64,000 bases of DNA from Ficedula albicollis (GCF_000247815.1 NC_021681.1:13950013-14014012), one strand, 5' to 3'. Counted from the first letter of the stretch, positions 25,316 through 39,469 are shown. Notes: generated from the sequence alone by a model not told the origin. Program-made: numbers and translations.

Positions 25316-27342
25316 TCTGGGTGCTGTGTCTAGCACAGAACAGTGATTTGTCAATGGCCTCATCATTGCAGGGCAGCCTGGTTGTTTCCATCAGCTGTGG
25401 TCCCTAGGTCACGTCCTCAGCCATTGCTTCCTGAACCGAGTCTCTCATCCTTCCCAGCACTTGTGCCCTCAGGTCCCAGCCTGCCCTTGTGCTCACAGTT
25501 TCAAGGTGTATTTGGGGCTGTTCCCTGGGTGACTCAGACCACTGGCACTAGCAGCATGTGCTCCTTGCTGTTTATGGCACCATCAGCTTGTGTCATCTGC
25601 TCGTATTACCAGGAAAGACTTTTCTAGTCATTTAGTTAATTGGTTAAAGTATTAAATTATGCAACACCAAGAGCTGATCCCCTTGGAGCTGCTTGTAATA
25701 GCCAAATGGCATCTCTAATTCTCTCTTGCCCTTCAGACTTGGTCAGAGCATCTGTTTGTATGCAGTGTTTTAAACTCATGTCAGCTGGCATTAAAAACCC
25801 TTGAGAAAACTGGATTGCAAGGCACCAACCCTGCCTGTCAGGCAGGGCAAGCTGTAGTCTTCTCCAGAAAAGAAGGACAACAGCTCTGTTTTCCAAACCT
25901 CTCTCCCTCGACAGTAAGGTGCTTAACTGTGTGTCTGAGTGCCTCGGCTGTTTAACTATTGGGAGGATTGGTGGTATTGGGATATTTCTTGCCCTGTGAC
26001 TCTTCCAGCTCTGCCTGTTGCTGGGTTTGTAACCATCCTTCCCACAGCTCCAGGGTACCACACTGCATTGGCTCCTGCACTGAACTGGCTTAGACTCAGC
26101 AAAACCCTGTGGCAATCACTTAAAAACAATAATGGGACAAGGAAGTTCCCTCTGGGAGCAGCAAGGACTGTTTGCTGTCTGCCATCAGTGCCTGGTGGTG
26201 CCTTGTTGAGGATCCCTGCCTAGTGGCAAGGTTTGGGGCAGGCAGGGGTTGTAAGGCTGTTCTGGGGCTCACCAATGGTGGGCATACACAGGGCCACCAC
26301 TGTGGCACTGAGAGAAAAGCAATGAGCACTGGCTGTCCACAGCACCTCTGCTCTGGCCCAGGCATGGTCAGCATCCTCTTCCTCATGGTCCTGGACATGC
26401 TTTCCTGAATGCTGGTGAATGCTGGAGGCTCCAGGGACGGGGCAGTGTCATAATTCCTGGGGCTAATAGACTCATTTTCGGGTTAGGTTGGTCATTTCTG
26501 GGTGGGTTGGTGCAGGAATTGCTGCTGTGCCTGCAGAACTCCTGGAGCCTCTGATTCCATTAGCACCTTCTGGAAAACAAGCCCTTGCACCACAGTTCCT
26601 GCTGCTCTGCACAGATGTTTTCTGGCCAGTTTAGCCTGCCTGTGGCTGTGAGTGTGTAGCCCTGCTCTGGAAGGGTGTTTGTCCAGCAAACATGGGCTTG
26701 CTTGGCTCTACAGGTGCTACCAGTGGTGGGGAGGATTTCACCCACTCACAGCTGCCCCTTCCTTGGGCCTTTGGTCAGCACAGGAGAAGGAGCAGGCTGT
26801 CTGGGAAAGGCTCTGCTGATGTACTGGGGTCCTTTCCAACACCCCAACAACTCTAACTCTGTTAGAGCATTGTGCCAGGGAGCTGTGCTCATACACAGTG
26901 CAGGCAGATGCCATCCCACAGGTCAGACCAAGCTCTGCTTGTGCAACTCCTCTTGATTGTGTGCTCAAGGATAGGGTGTCTCAGGCTGTTCCAAACTCTA
27001 AAAGCTTTTTCTAAAGTAGTGGCTGTTTGTGGGGTAGCACTTCTTGTCCCTCCTCCCTGGCAGCTCAAATACCCAGAAGAACAAGCTGCACAAGGACGGC
27101 CCCAATCTCGATGTAACATGATAAATTATGTAACACAATGTCACAATTATGTATTTCTGAAAGAGAAGTAGGGCAGGGAGCTGCCAGAGACGGCTCCACT
27201 CTCTGGTGAGCAACTCCCACGAGCTGCTGCTGAATGAACCGTGAGCTGCTGGGGTCACCTCCCTCCGCATCCTGAATGCCACAGTTCACTGCAGAATCCC
27301 TAGGAGCATTCTAGGCCCATTTTTTATTCCTTCAGAGGCACC

Positions 27343-27364
27343 CTGTGTGTGTGTGTGTGTGTGT
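27343..27364. repeat. (TG)n dinucleotide microsatellite
   Basis: About ten perfect TG units between ccc and taaaccc. Confidence 0.9.
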
Positions 27365-30300
27365 AAACCCTAACAAAGGGAATAAGCAGGTAAGTTTGTG
27401 CAGCCAGCAGCACATTGCTTGGTGCGTGCACAGCCCCTTGGCAGCTCTCAGCAAATTGTTTAACCAGGGCCCTGTGCTGGGTCAGGTCAGAGCTTCCCCA
27501 ATGCTCTGACCACTGCATTTGCAGAGCCTTTCTTTGTAATTTCTGTGCCAATACACTGAGCACTCATGCTTCATCTTCCTCACTGCACTGGGAGCAGAGC
27601 AAATACATTGTGATCTTTGCAGAGCTTGTCAGAAGTGGGCAGGGAAAGGCAGAGACTGAACGGAGTCGATTGGTTTGGGCAATCCAGAGCCCGCAGGAAG
27701 AGTCAGCAGCCTGTGTTTCATCTCCGCTTCCTCTGCTCCAAACACAGATGGGAAAAACAGGAGGGGGAGGGAGGACAAGCAAAGATAAAGTGAGAGACAG
27801 GAGGAGTGAGGTCTGCTACTGCAGTAAGAGCGTTGTAAGAGCAAGTGAAATATTTTAGAGCAAAACAGTGCTTTTTTGTCATGCTGTACTGAATGTCTTA
27901 ATCTGAGGGACTGGAGTAAACTGCAAATTAAATAATTAAAATACTTATTTTTCTTCCTCTTAGAGTAAGGAATGAGCTCCATGGCTGTGGTGGGCTGGCA
28001 GGGAAGCTGTGCTCCTGTGGGTGGGTGTCTGGATAGCTGCAGAGGTGCCAGGCAGCCTTGTGAAGGTGTGTGGAAGGAAGTGGAGCCCAGAGCACACTGC
28101 AGCTGCCTGGTGTCCCCGCCAGCACTGACATCCCCCATGGTCCGTGCAGTGCACACAGAAAGTGCCCTGCTCAGAAGTGTCTGAGGTGAGAAAGAAACCA
28201 GTACCTGCACTGGGAGAAATCAGGGAACTGAATTTCCTCTCCTTATTCTCAAGAGCAGAGAAATTCTTTCTTGGCAACTCCGATTTGGGCTTTCATTTTG
28301 GACTCGCCCAGGCCATTAACATCCATGTCACTGTCCCTGGGAGCTGAGGTCTGGGTCATGCATGTGTGTACAGGCAGGAGGAGCAGCACTGAGCACAGCA
28401 CATGCCTCCCCATGGTCTCTCTCTGTCTGGAGAGGAGGAAATCCTGCCAGAGCTCACCGGATGGAGAGGGGAATGACCCAGGCCTCCAGCAGACATGACC
28501 TGCTCCCATCCACAGAGGCCCAGGGCTGTGCCAGGCACATGGGCATCCCTGTGATGCCAGTGGAAGAGCAGGGGGCACTCATGCCTGTGGGTATGTGGGA
28601 TCAAGTTCTGAGAGCATTTGTTCAGGGGAGAAGAACCTGAGCCATGCTGCTACTTTTTAGACTCCTCCAAAGGCTGTTGAAGTTCTCCAGGTAGAGCAGG
28701 AAGGCAGGATGAGGCAGTTCCAATGTCAGGCTGCAGCAGAAGGAGGCAGCAGCTTTCAAAAATAACCTTTGCAAGGTCATCCCCGAGCAAGGCGGAGCAG
28801 CAGTGGTGGGATTGAGCACTTTTCTGCAATTCAGCTCAAAAAGACTGGATCTTGCCTTTTCTTTATGGGAAGGAAAGTGTGTGATGACAGGTCCCCAGGG
28901 CTTTTATTTTGAAGCCAAATGCTTAGAGTGCATGAAAACAGCAAAAGCATTTTCCTTCAGGCAATACAAATCAAATAGATGGAGACAGTGCACTGCAATT
29001 CAGTGCAGGCAGCACAGGCTGCACTCACAGCTCAGCATTGCAGGGGCATCAGTGACAGAAGGTGCCCAGGACTGGCATTGCCAGCAGTCCTTCTGCCCCA
29101 GACATCCTACATACCGGGGGCCAGATCTCTGCCCTGGCGTGACACTGCTGGAGTTTTTGCAGTGGGGTTTTTCTGCCTTCCTGTTGAAGCTGTGTGTGTG
29201 AAGCTGTCTGTAGAGTTTAATTAAACTATACAGAACCAGCTTCAGGAGAAGCTGTCTGGTTTAATAGGCTCTCTGTTTAATGTGTAAAGCTGAGTGGTGC
29301 TCCTATGTGAATAGATGTATTTCTTTATTGTGCCTATGAAGAGGAATTAGCATTAGGATTGTAGCTGCCCCATTCTTCCCACCCCCACTTGCTGTCATAA
29401 CATCATCCAGGCTGCCCCATACAAGAAAGGAGCTGCAAAGAAGGGACCTGTCCTCGTGGGCTGGGTGGTTTTGCAGGGTACTCTGAGCACTGTGAAGATG
29501 AGGAGCAAAGCCCAAAAGCTGATGCTGGGACTCGGGGGAGCTGCCCCAGGCAGGCACCTGTGCATGCCCCTGGGTGGAGGAGGGCTGCAGAGGAGCAGCA
29601 GCTGCCTGGTGTGTGACCTGGGGAACTGCAAAGGGACCAGCAGGCAGCACTGGAACCACTGCAGCAGTGCTTGTGCTGGGGAGAGGCTGTGTGCTGGCCC
29701 CATCCTGGCAGAGGAGCCATGCAGACAGGTTTTTGGGAGCATGTGACTGTCTTGGGAGTAAGTGAATGCTGGATGCAGTTACTCACCTTTGCTGCATTAA
29801 TGTCTGCTAAACAAATGATCCTGTGTGAAAATTTGATTGTAAGAACACTAAAGCAAGAAATGAGCCAGTGGATTTTATAATAGCTCTAGAACCCTTATCC
29901 TCTCATTAATGGGTTTTACAGCTGTCTTAAGTGAGCCATCTCCCTGGAAAAAACATTTTCTTTACAAACAGCCATTTAGGTCTTGCAGGCTACTCAAGAG
30001 ATGGGGCTTATTTCTAATTAAAAGAATAATTCCCTTCACTTATGTGGTTTCTGGCCTGACACAGCTGCAAGCTGGAGCAGATCAGTGGAGAGCAGCAGGT
30101 CTTTTTTAATCCTACTGGGTGAAGGGGACTGGACCCCACCCTCACATAGCTTTGGAGTACTCACACAATCTATTCCCTGTTTAGCAGAAGGTGCTGTGCA
30201 GCACAGATACTCAGTGTTGCTTTCCCTGTCACTCTGGCCAGGAGTTGGTGCTTTGTTTACCCACATCACAAACAGTGCAAGGAAAAAGCTTTTAGTTAAA

Positions 30301-31555
30301 ACCCCTGGAAATGATAGAGATGAAGCAAAGCTCCATGGCATTGGCATAACACCAGTGAGAAATCCATTTAATCTCACTGTGATGAGTTTGCTGCATCTTC
30401 CTGTTTGATTTATAGGGTGAGTGCAATGTAGACTTTGAAACAATCAGCAGCTCTGATCTCCATTCTGGCCAACTTCTGGAACTTTTTCCAGGGGCTGCAA
30501 ACCAGCTCCCCACATCTCCTGGTCCAGCTGTCTTTGATGGAAGGGTTTGTCTCCTTCTGGCCTTGCTTTGCTCACACAGGGATGAGTGTATAGGTGGCTG
30601 TGACCCTGCCACACTGCCTGGCACTGCCTCCTGGTGTAATGGCAGAGGGCAGCATGCTCTGGGATGGCCCCTGCCCAAGCTGGAGTTTTACAAGCCCATC
30701 TCAGCACCTTGGGACTGAGAGCAATGGGTTTGTTTGCTTCCTTAATGTGTCTCCTTTCACACTGGGTTGGACTGTGTCCAGGCAGGCATTTATCTCCCTT
30801 CCCACTGGAAGCTGTGCAGGCTCATGCCAGCTGCTGTCTGAGGAGCTGCTCTCCATTTCAAAAGAGACCGAGTCAACCTTGTTCCCAAGCCTCTATTAAT
30901 CACCTTTTCCAACTTCTTGTCTTGTGGCAGCAGGCTCTGCTTGGCTGTTTGAGCTGGAGCCATGGGAACCTTGGCTGGCTTATCCTTGGTGTGGCCCATC
31001 TCTCGGAGTTCCCTCCTCCTGACCCTGCTCCTCTGCAGAAAGCTGTGCCAGGCAGGATGCAGCAGCCTGGGCAGTTTGCTGGTGGTCACAGTGGGCACCA
31101 TCTATTTACCCTGCTTGGAAAAATGCTTCCAGGTTAGGAGGTCTCCCACATACACGACTTTGCCAAATGAATCATCACTGCATGAGGACCTGGGGTCTCC
31201 CAAAATCATCCTCAATATGAATTTAAAGGCTACAGTCAACCCTAAATCTATGCCTGGCTATATGCCCCATCATGGGTGTGATCTGTTCTCACATGGGGAT
31301 TGGGAAAGTCCTTTAAAAAAGCAGAGTGACCTTTTTGAGCACTCCTGGCCTCCAAACCTGCCAGTGCTCACAGCAAGAGCTCAGGTGCCACCTCTGCCTG
31401 GTCATTGAAGAGGCATTTGTGCAAGCAGTGCAAAAAAGTCCCTGGTCCTCCCCATGGAGCTGATGGCCCAGAAAGGCTGATGGAGCTGTCAGGAGCTGCT
31501 GTTAATCACTGAAGGCTGCTGTGGCTCATTTGTCTCTTGGGGAGATGAGACCTGC

Positions 31556-31951
31556 TCAGCTGCCCCAAGCTTGGCTGCAGAACAGCCCCTGCCCTGTCCC
31601 ATCCTGTAGCAACACCTGCAAACCCTCTGGTCTCTTGGAGCAACAGCTGTGGCTCCTTCCCTCGTGTCCAGTCTGTGGCCCCAGGGGTGCTGTGGGTTCT
31701 CTGTGGGTCCCTAGTGCAGCTGTGGCTCCTTCCCTCGTGTCCAGTCTGTGGCCCCAGGGGTGCTGTGGGTCCTCTGTGGGTGCCTAGTGGTCAGCTGCCC
31801 CAAGCTTGGCTGCAGAACAGCCCCTGCCCTGTCCCATCCTGTAGCAACACCTGCAAACCCTCTGGTCTCTTGGAGCAACAGCTGTGGCTCCTTCCCTCGT
31901 GTCCAGTCTGTGGCCCCAGGGGTGCTGTGGGTTCTCTGTGGGTCCCTAGTG
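31556..31951. repeat. 161-bp segment duplicated 235 bp away, with a 73-bp unit present three times
   Basis: Segment 31556-31716 (tcagctgccccaagcttggc...gtccctagtg) recurs essentially identically at 31791-31951. Its right end, a 73-base unit (cagctgtggctccttccctc...ccctagtg), is also present between the two copies at 31717-31789. The 73-mer therefore occurs at 31644, 31717 and 31879. The likely history is a 73-bp tandem duplication followed by a larger duplication of about 235 bp. The near identity suggests recent events. Confidence 0.95.
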
Positions 31952-32436
31952 CCAATGACATCCAGGTGCCACCACTGAGCAGCCGAGCAGGCACCTGCCC
32001 AAAACACCTGAGTCCCAAGGGCTGTGGGCAGTCCTGAGGGTGATGAACTGGAGTTAGGAAGGATCCAGTCAAGGGGAAATAAAAGGAGCCTTTCCAGAAG
32101 CTGTGGTCTTGGAACACTGCAGTGAGAGGAAAGGCAGCCTTCAGAAGGGCCTGGCTGTGGATATGAAGGGTTAAATCATGGTTGACATCCATCCTGCTGT
32201 GATTTGTCAGCCTGGACACATGTAGTCTGTGGAGAAAAACAGGCAGAGTAATTTCCTGATTTAAATGAATTTCAGAGACCACCACAGGAAGGAACTTGGG
32301 ATGTGTCCAAAGGGTAACCAGGCCATGGAAAAATACCAGGCAGGGGAAGGGGCCAGGGGAATCAGAACTTGAATTTTCCCCTTGGTCACTACAGAGGTGA
32401 TAGCCATCATTGCATTTTCCAGTTATGAGTCCTAAA

Positions 32437-32472
32437 TTAAGAAATTTATTTCTTAATTATAAATTAAGAAAT
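32437..32472. repeat. AT-rich hairpin with repeated arm
   Basis: TTAAGAAAT at 32437-32445 is followed after 2 bases by its reverse complement ATTTCTTAA at 32448-32456. The first arm occurs again at 32464-32472. It could fold as a short hairpin. Function is unknown. Confidence 0.85.
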
Positions 32473-34274
32473 TTAAGAAATGTCAGATTGTTGAATAATC
32501 AGCTTTTCTGAAGAGGAAAATTCCCTGAGAGACTCAGCCCTTCCCAGCTAGCATTTCATGTTATTTACTGAATTGTTTATTGTACCTGTGTCCTGAGTAT
32601 AAATCAAAAAAGTTATTTGCTGCTGCCTGCCTTGTCCATAGACAAGACATGGTATTAGGCAAGGCTTTGTTTGAATCACTGCATTCCCACAGCAGTGGCA
32701 GGGTCCTTGTCACCCTTGCAGCAATCCTGTCACAAACTTAGTGATAGACAGGGTGTGGGATATAAATGATGGTTCAGGGAATCATGGCATTTCTAAAAAA
32801 TATGAAGGTGTCTGAACCTAGAGAAGTGAAGCTGAACCAGGCAGCAGAGACCAGAGGGCTGGGGTTGTGAATGTGCTCCTTCATGTCCTGGGGACTCGGG
32901 TGATATTTCTGTGAAAAAAAATGAACTGGCAAAGCACAGAGTAGTGAGAAATAAAGGCATGTCCCATTTATTTTCATCCCAGGGACCAAAACTTCCCCAG
33001 CAGCAAAGCTGCTCAGTCATTAAAAGTCACTTGAATAGAAAAGCTTCTTGCAAGTGCTGTCAGCACTGGCACAGGCTGGATTGCAGAGATGGTATCTGCA
33101 AAAAAGAAATAAAATACAAGCTATAAGAAAAAGTGCTATTCGACCATTAGTGAGTGAATTTATCATCCTGCTTGAGATGCTGGAGTTAATAAAATAAAAG
33201 CCTTGCAGACAGTATGGAGGTTATTATTTAAGGCTATCATCACCCTTAATTCAAAATTCTCATTCCAAGGATGCCTGAGTGATCACTTGGGCTACATTAA
33301 GAGCTGAGTAAGCCTGACTTTTTCTTTTTTAAATAACTTCTCTCACTGTTTTCCTGTCTCATGATGTAATGGCATGGTTATGGCATCTTAATAAATTGAT
33401 TTTTTAGGTTTAGAAATTGTATGAAAATTAGCACCATGGTAAAAAATTCAATTTGCTGGACTGGGTTTGGATTTTTTTTAAAGAAACTGTGAAATACATG
33501 TGAGAATCCTCCAACAGAAAGGGAACCTCAGCCTTAATGAACTATATATCCCAGTATTTGCTGTGCTGGGGGTCTCCCAGATTGTGGCTGTGACTTAGGG
33601 AGCAGAGTTTTCACAGGAGAAGAAGAGGAATAGGTGGTGTTGAAAGCAGTGTGTTGAAGACCCCTCATTCCTTTCCCAACAGTGTGATTTGTGACAAGCA
33701 ATGCTTTTTAGGATGAGACCTGCAGGTGTGTCCCCATGCACAGGGTCTGAGCTTGGTGCAGCAGCACAGGAGCATCCCAAGAATCTGCTGCAGGTTTCTG
33801 CTGGAGGAACCTGGAGCCCCTTTAGCATTTGTCCTGCATACAAAATAAATCTGCATTTGCAAATGTGGAAACAAGTGTTTCTGGGCTCCCTTACCCAGTC
33901 TATATTCATGAATGTGCTTTTCATGTTCCTCTCATGCTGCAGTCTCCCTATTTCTTCTCAAGTCAATTCCTTCTTTCATATGGAAGTTCTTCCCCTCCCT
34001 CCAAATATATTTTCACACGTGCCAGGTTCCTGGGGCTGGACCAGGGTTTTCTTAGAGGTTTCTGCCCTTAGCTGGGAGAAGAAGACATTCTCTGGTGACC
34101 TGGGGAGTCTGAGGTGATTGCCTGAACGCTGGGAACTCTTGGTGTTGATCCACATCAAAGTGGTTGGCTGCATTTTCCACTTTCTTTACGGCTCTGCATT
34201 GAGATAAAACCTATGAAAGAACGAAGAGTAGATTCCCATGCCTGTCACAGGGCTAAAAGTGGTGATCCATGCTG

Positions 34275-34426
34275 TCCATCCATCCATCCATCCATCCATC
34301 CATCCATCCATCCATCCATCCATCCATCCATCCATCCATCCATCCATCCATCCATCCATCCATCCATCCATCCATCCATCCATCCATCCATCCATCCATC
34401 CATCCATCCATCCATCCATCCATCCC
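34275..34426. repeat. (TCCA)n tetranucleotide microsatellite, about 38 units
   Basis: About 150 bases of uninterrupted TCCA/ATCC repeats, ending in ccctcactcacac. The open frames across it read as Ser-Ile-His-Pro or Met-Asp-Gly-Trp repeats and are by-products. An uninterrupted tract this long is expected to be polymorphic. Confidence 0.98.
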
Positions 34427-34832
34427 TCACTCACACAGCACTAAGGATGTGATTGCTGGGCACTTTCCTGGCTGAACTCCAGAGGGAATGGTGCTTATTG
34501 GTAGCGCTGGTCAAAACTGGTCCTTGAGTCCTCTCCTTGCAAAAGCTGGGAAGATCACAAGATGTCCTTTATGGGGTCATTTTAGACTGGGACCACAGGA
34601 GGAGCAGCAGTGCTGTGCACTAGATGGGATGACAAGGTGGGAAAGTGGCTCAGGCTGGGGATGATGCTGAAAAGAATGTGTGCAGGTGTCAAGCCTCTTG
34701 GCTGGATGTGATGTTTCTTGTGTTAAAATTAAACATTGATTTGCTTTGATTTTGCAATGCCTGTGTGCTGCAGGTGATGTGTATCCCAGTACAGTTAAAG
34801 AGCAAACTGAAGATTGATTATGTAGGAATAAA

Positions 34833-34893
34833 ATAATTTAGGTTAGAAAAGACCTCTAGTACCATCAAGTCCAGTGATTAACAAGGCACAGCA
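34833..34893 (-). mobile_element. CR1-like LINE 3'-end fragment, reverse orientation
   Basis: The run aataatttaggttagaaaag, then acctctagtaccatcaagtc and cagtgattaacaaggcac, matches in order the inverted tail of avian CR1 elements (aggttggaaaagacctcta, then agatcatcaagtccaacc). It is short and degraded. The boundaries are approximate. Confidence 0.65.
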
Positions 34894-37800
34894 AACATTC
34901 CTAAAAATGAAGAGGTAGTTTGAAAGTAAGTCCTGCTCCAAGGCAGGCAGCTCTGAGAAGGGGAGCAGTGTTCCTGCTCTGTGGGAGTATGCTTGGGAAT
35001 GCTACATTGGTGGCACTTCCTGAGTTAACAGAGCCTGGGGAGGGGAAATGGCTGCAGGTGCAGGATGGAAGCTCAGCTGGTGAGCATTCCACATCCAGGG
35101 TCCTCTCCAGGGCAAATGCACAGCTCAAACTGAAAAGCTGAGTTTGTTCCCACACTGACAATAAACATGTAGGAACACAAGACCTGGGAGAGAGATGAGC
35201 AGCAAAGCTTTTCTCATGGTACCTCGGAGGAAAGAGGCACAGATACCTGCAATAACTTGCAGTATTAAGCTTAAGGGCAGCTTCAGCATCTTGGAAGCAA
35301 GTGAAGTAATTTGTGGTATCCCGTTAGTGCAAACACAGTTCTTTGCAACCAGAAGGAACAAGTCATTAGTGACACCAAGAAACCACCTGGGGAAAATCTG
35401 CTCTTGTGGATAAAAGATATTCTGAAACGTCTTTGCAAGAGGACAAGTTTGTGACAGACTTCTATTTAGTGTGTATTAAAGATCCCACTGAAGCCTCCAG
35501 ATTTATTTATTAAAACAGTCCTGGGGCATCAGCTACACTCCATGTAATTTCATTCAGGCTTTTCAGGGGTAGAGCTTGAATTAAGTGTGTAACTGCCCAC
35601 GAAAAAGCATTCATTCCATTACTCTCCTGATGAGAGGTAGCAGAATGCACAGCTGGGATTTGGAGGGCTGCATATCAAAACTACCACCATCTAGACAGAG
35701 AATAAATGTGGGAGAGACACGGCAGCCTGAGCCTTTGCTGTGAGGAGGATGGCAGGGACACAAGGACAGACTTGGGGGAGCAATGCAGCTGAGGAAGTGA
35801 GGGCTTGATGCTGCTGTGGCAGAGGGTGACTATGCAGAGATGGCTTTTAGCTGGGGACTTCTCTCTGGCCTGGCTGTGACACTGAGGGCTTAGAGCAGTT
35901 TAAACATTTACCTGCCTTAAGCTTTTAAGACCTCTTTGATGGCCTCAAGTACTCATCTGCATGAAGAGCTTAGGGTGTTCTAAGCAGCCTTATGTCCTTT
36001 GGGAGGCTCAGAGCTTGGAGCTGCAGCTCAGCACTGTGGAGCGTTTAATGGGATTTGTGCTCGGTGCACGGCTCTGCTGCCCCCCTGCCAGACTGAATGG
36101 GGAGGCTGGAGCAAGCCAGAGCCACTCTGTGATGGCTGGGGAGCAAGGGGGTGGATGGTGCTGCCCATCAGCAGCACATGAAGGTCCCCAGAAAGGGCAG
36201 GAACCCCCAGGAGCAAGGGCCAAGGGTGCTCCAAGGGTTCACATTGGCATCCAGGGACCCAGCCCAGAGACTGCACAGCCCCCAGTGTCCCTGTCTGCTA
36301 TCAACAGCTCTAAATGTGCCAATGCAGCATCCCTGCTGCCAGGGAAATTGTTCAGCAGGCACAGGAAAGAGGCAGAGCCAGGGCTGGGCTCACTGCTCAA
36401 GCAGCTTCTCGAGCAGCAGCGAGGTTGGTGAGCATCACTGCCCAGGCAGGAGTGCCTGAAAGCAAGCAGGTCTCTGTCTCAACTTTCACAGAAACTTGAC
36501 AGCAAGCAATTAACAAAATCTCCCGGCCACCCTGCAGCCCCAGCTGCAGTCTCCCAGTCAGGCTGATGGCTCCCAGCAGCCCAGGCACATGTGGCATGGA
36601 GAAACCTGCCATCCCTCCTGCTCTTTGCCCAGCAGCAGTGTGAAGCTGGCTGGTGGCCCGCACACGCTGTGCTCAGTGCTTCCAGTGCAGCCACCAGCAG
36701 CACCAGCGGTGGGTAAATGAGCAGCAGAGCTGTTGGCACAGCCCAGCATTTATGGCTCGGGCTGCTTTGGGGAAGAGCAGCCAGCCCCTTCCTTGCAGGT
36801 AGTGCAGGACAGCCATTCCCCAGCTGCATCCACAGGGACCAAGCCTGGCCACTGCAAGCCTGCAGAGCATGGCTTTGCTGCCCCAGCAGGCATGTCCTCT
36901 CCTTGAGGAGCCGAGTGACTGTCTCTGGCACTGCTCTTTGTCTCCTCCAGCAAGCCCCATCCCTGCTTTCACCTGCTCAGGCAGAGGTAGGGCTGCTGTT
37001 GTGCTGGTTTCCTAAGGAAACTAGGGGCTGTGCAACCATGGGTGCCTGCCTGGTCATCTGCTCTCCTCCAGGATGGCTGCTGGCATGCCTCATTTTGGGG
37101 CCCCAGAAGCAGCAGGAGCAGGCACTGTGGGGGTCTCTGTACCTGGCAGGGCTGCAGCAGGTGCCCAGCACTTGCTCACCATGCACAGACTGCCCAAGGT
37201 ACCAGCCTGGTGGACAGCTGATGCCCTGCTTCATGAGCCTGTGGTAGCCCAGGGACCCTGGGGATGCTGACAGTAAAATAAGCAAGTCAGGGTGCAGCCT
37301 GCTCATCCCAGAGGCAGCACTCAAGCTGCCTGCAGAGTAGGGAGTGCTTGCAGGGAGCTTCACACAGCAGAGAGCATCACAGCCCACTCATGGGTGATTT
37401 ATGCCTGGGAAGAGGCAAAGCTCTGCTCTCAGGGTATGTTATCCATCCGTGGCTTTTTTGTTTCACTGCAAGGGGTATGTTTTGCCCACAGGTACTCCTG
37501 CTCAGCCAAATGTGAACTGGGCAACTCCTGCTTTGCATGCAGTCAGCACTTTATGGGAAGCTTTTAACTCAAAACTTTAGTTTAATAGCTGATTAATGGA
37601 CTTAACCTCACATGGACCATAGGATTTTTTTTTCTTGCGCTCTCAGAAGTACAATAAGATGAGAATACAGGCAGGACCAGGAAAAACAGGATCATCACCT
37701 CCTCTTATCCGATGTCTCCCTGCTCCCCCTGAGACAGGGCGGGTGCCACTGGGAGGGGAGCAGGTCTGAGCTTTCCCTTCCCCATCTGCAGCATGCATTG

Positions 37801-39469
37801 CATGAGAATGGAGACCCATGACACTGTGAATTTTCTAGGCCTTCTCCCTGCTGTGGCTGGCACATATTGCCCTCCCAGCTTGTCACTGGTGTCCCTGGGG
37901 ACCTGAAGCCTCTGTTGCTCTTGGACCAACCCGTGCCTGCTGAGCGCAGCCCATGCCCTGAGCTCCCCATTCCACCTGCCTTCACTGCTGCCCTGCTCCC
38001 AGGAGCACACATCTTCCAGACCACACTGCCCAGCAGAGATTGCCTTAGCTCTGATGGCATATCTCTGCTGATCAGCACTAGCTAAACACCTCAGGAGAAG
38101 GAGCATCCCTGTAATGAGAGGTAAGCACCTGCATGGAGTGTTCTTGGACCTGCATGAAACAGTCACGGCTAAAGGTGGCTCTTGAGCAACAGGGAGTCTT
38201 CAGCTGTGCTGGAGAAGGCTGGCTTGAAATCCCACCCCAGAGGGTGAAAATGACAGGGTTATTAATAGATGTGGCCCCATCTTTAGCCCCCAGCTGAATG
38301 GTATTAACACTTCTTTTTTAGCACCAAGGCTAAATCTAATTTTATATCGTCTGAGTATCTCAGACAAAACTAGAAGGGCCCCAAAACAGCCCTGGACAGC
38401 AGCAATGTGCCAGCTGTTCTCAGAGTGTTCTCAGCACTCTCTGGGTGTCCCCATGCTGAGGCCAGTGCTGCCTCATGGCAGAGACTGGCAGTGTGGGCTG
38501 AGGGGCTGCAGAGGTGATGGGCTGGAGCCCTGTGGGAACACCTTGTCTCTCCTTGATGTGGGGAGAAGTCACTGCCAAGGCTTCAGGTTTGCAAGGCCAG
38601 TGCTGATGCTGCTCTTGCTTTAAAGCAAGGATTATCTAGTTAAATGCACTGGGTTCTATGTCCCTTGACCATGCCAGCATCCTGGCTGCTGTCCTCCCTG
38701 CACCAGGGCATCCTTTGGAGCAGAAACCCAGTCTGGCTGCTCTTGTGCCAGGGAGAGCCTCCTCTTCTTCCCCTCCCTGTGTAGGTCCTGGCATTACTCT
38801 GCCTCAGCTCACAGCTTTTTTAGCAACAGCTGGGTGCCTGATGCAAGCACTGGGGCTCTGCTGCCTTGCCAGCACTACCACAAATCCCAAAGGCACAACC
38901 CTGTTAGAGCTGCAGGTATGAAGCCAGTCTTGCCTGCCCAGATTACCTGCCTGTTTGGCAGGATAAGACCACTCCTGGCAAAAGCACAGAGGAGAAATCA
39001 CATCCCTGTGCTGGAAGTCAAAAACATTAATTAAACCTGCGGTATCATTGATTGCTATCTCAGGGGAGAGGCAGAGGGTGAGAAAAAGCTGGGGGGAAAG
39101 AAACTCAGGGGAGAATTTGCTAGGAGCATTCCTAACCTTTAAAAATAGGCTGATTATTTCTGCAATGTCGACATCTTCCTATGGGGAGGCACTTGGAGTA
39201 GGTCAAGCTCGTGCCAGGGATTTGTAGGGAGTGCACCACTTTAGAGAAGGGAACACATGTGTCCCAAGACCTTTTTAGCTAAATATTTGGTGCTGTGTAG
39301 GTAGGAGGCTTTCCTGTGTGGGCACCCTAGCAGGGGCAGTCAGATCCTGGGGAAAATCAGCCCATTTCACCTGGGGATGTGAACAGGGCACCCCCTGAGA
39401 GCTGGGCCAGGAGCACTGCCACCAGGCACTGAGCTCTCCACTCCCCATAGAACTGATAGTGCAAACCCA

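Larger units (their letters stand above)
21216..34274. other. Intergenic, middle-left part: no gene supported
   Basis: I see no gene here. The segment includes AT-rich patches near 21650-21790 and 22310-22640, a CR1-like tail at 25196-25315, a (TG)n tract at 27343-27364, the 235-bp duplication at 31556-31951, and an AT hairpin at 32437-32472. The longest open frame (22701-23369, + strand) has no recognisable domain and I treat it as chance. Confidence 0.75.

Noticed and set aside
26800..27010. A further CR1 copy
   Set aside because: Isolated phrases (tcctttccaacacc, tgctcaaggatagg) resemble CR1, but no continuous match to a tail could be followed by eye.
34186..34475. Ser-Ile-His-Pro and Met-Asp-Gly-Trp repeat proteins
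   Set aside because: By-products of the TCCA microsatellite read in different frames.
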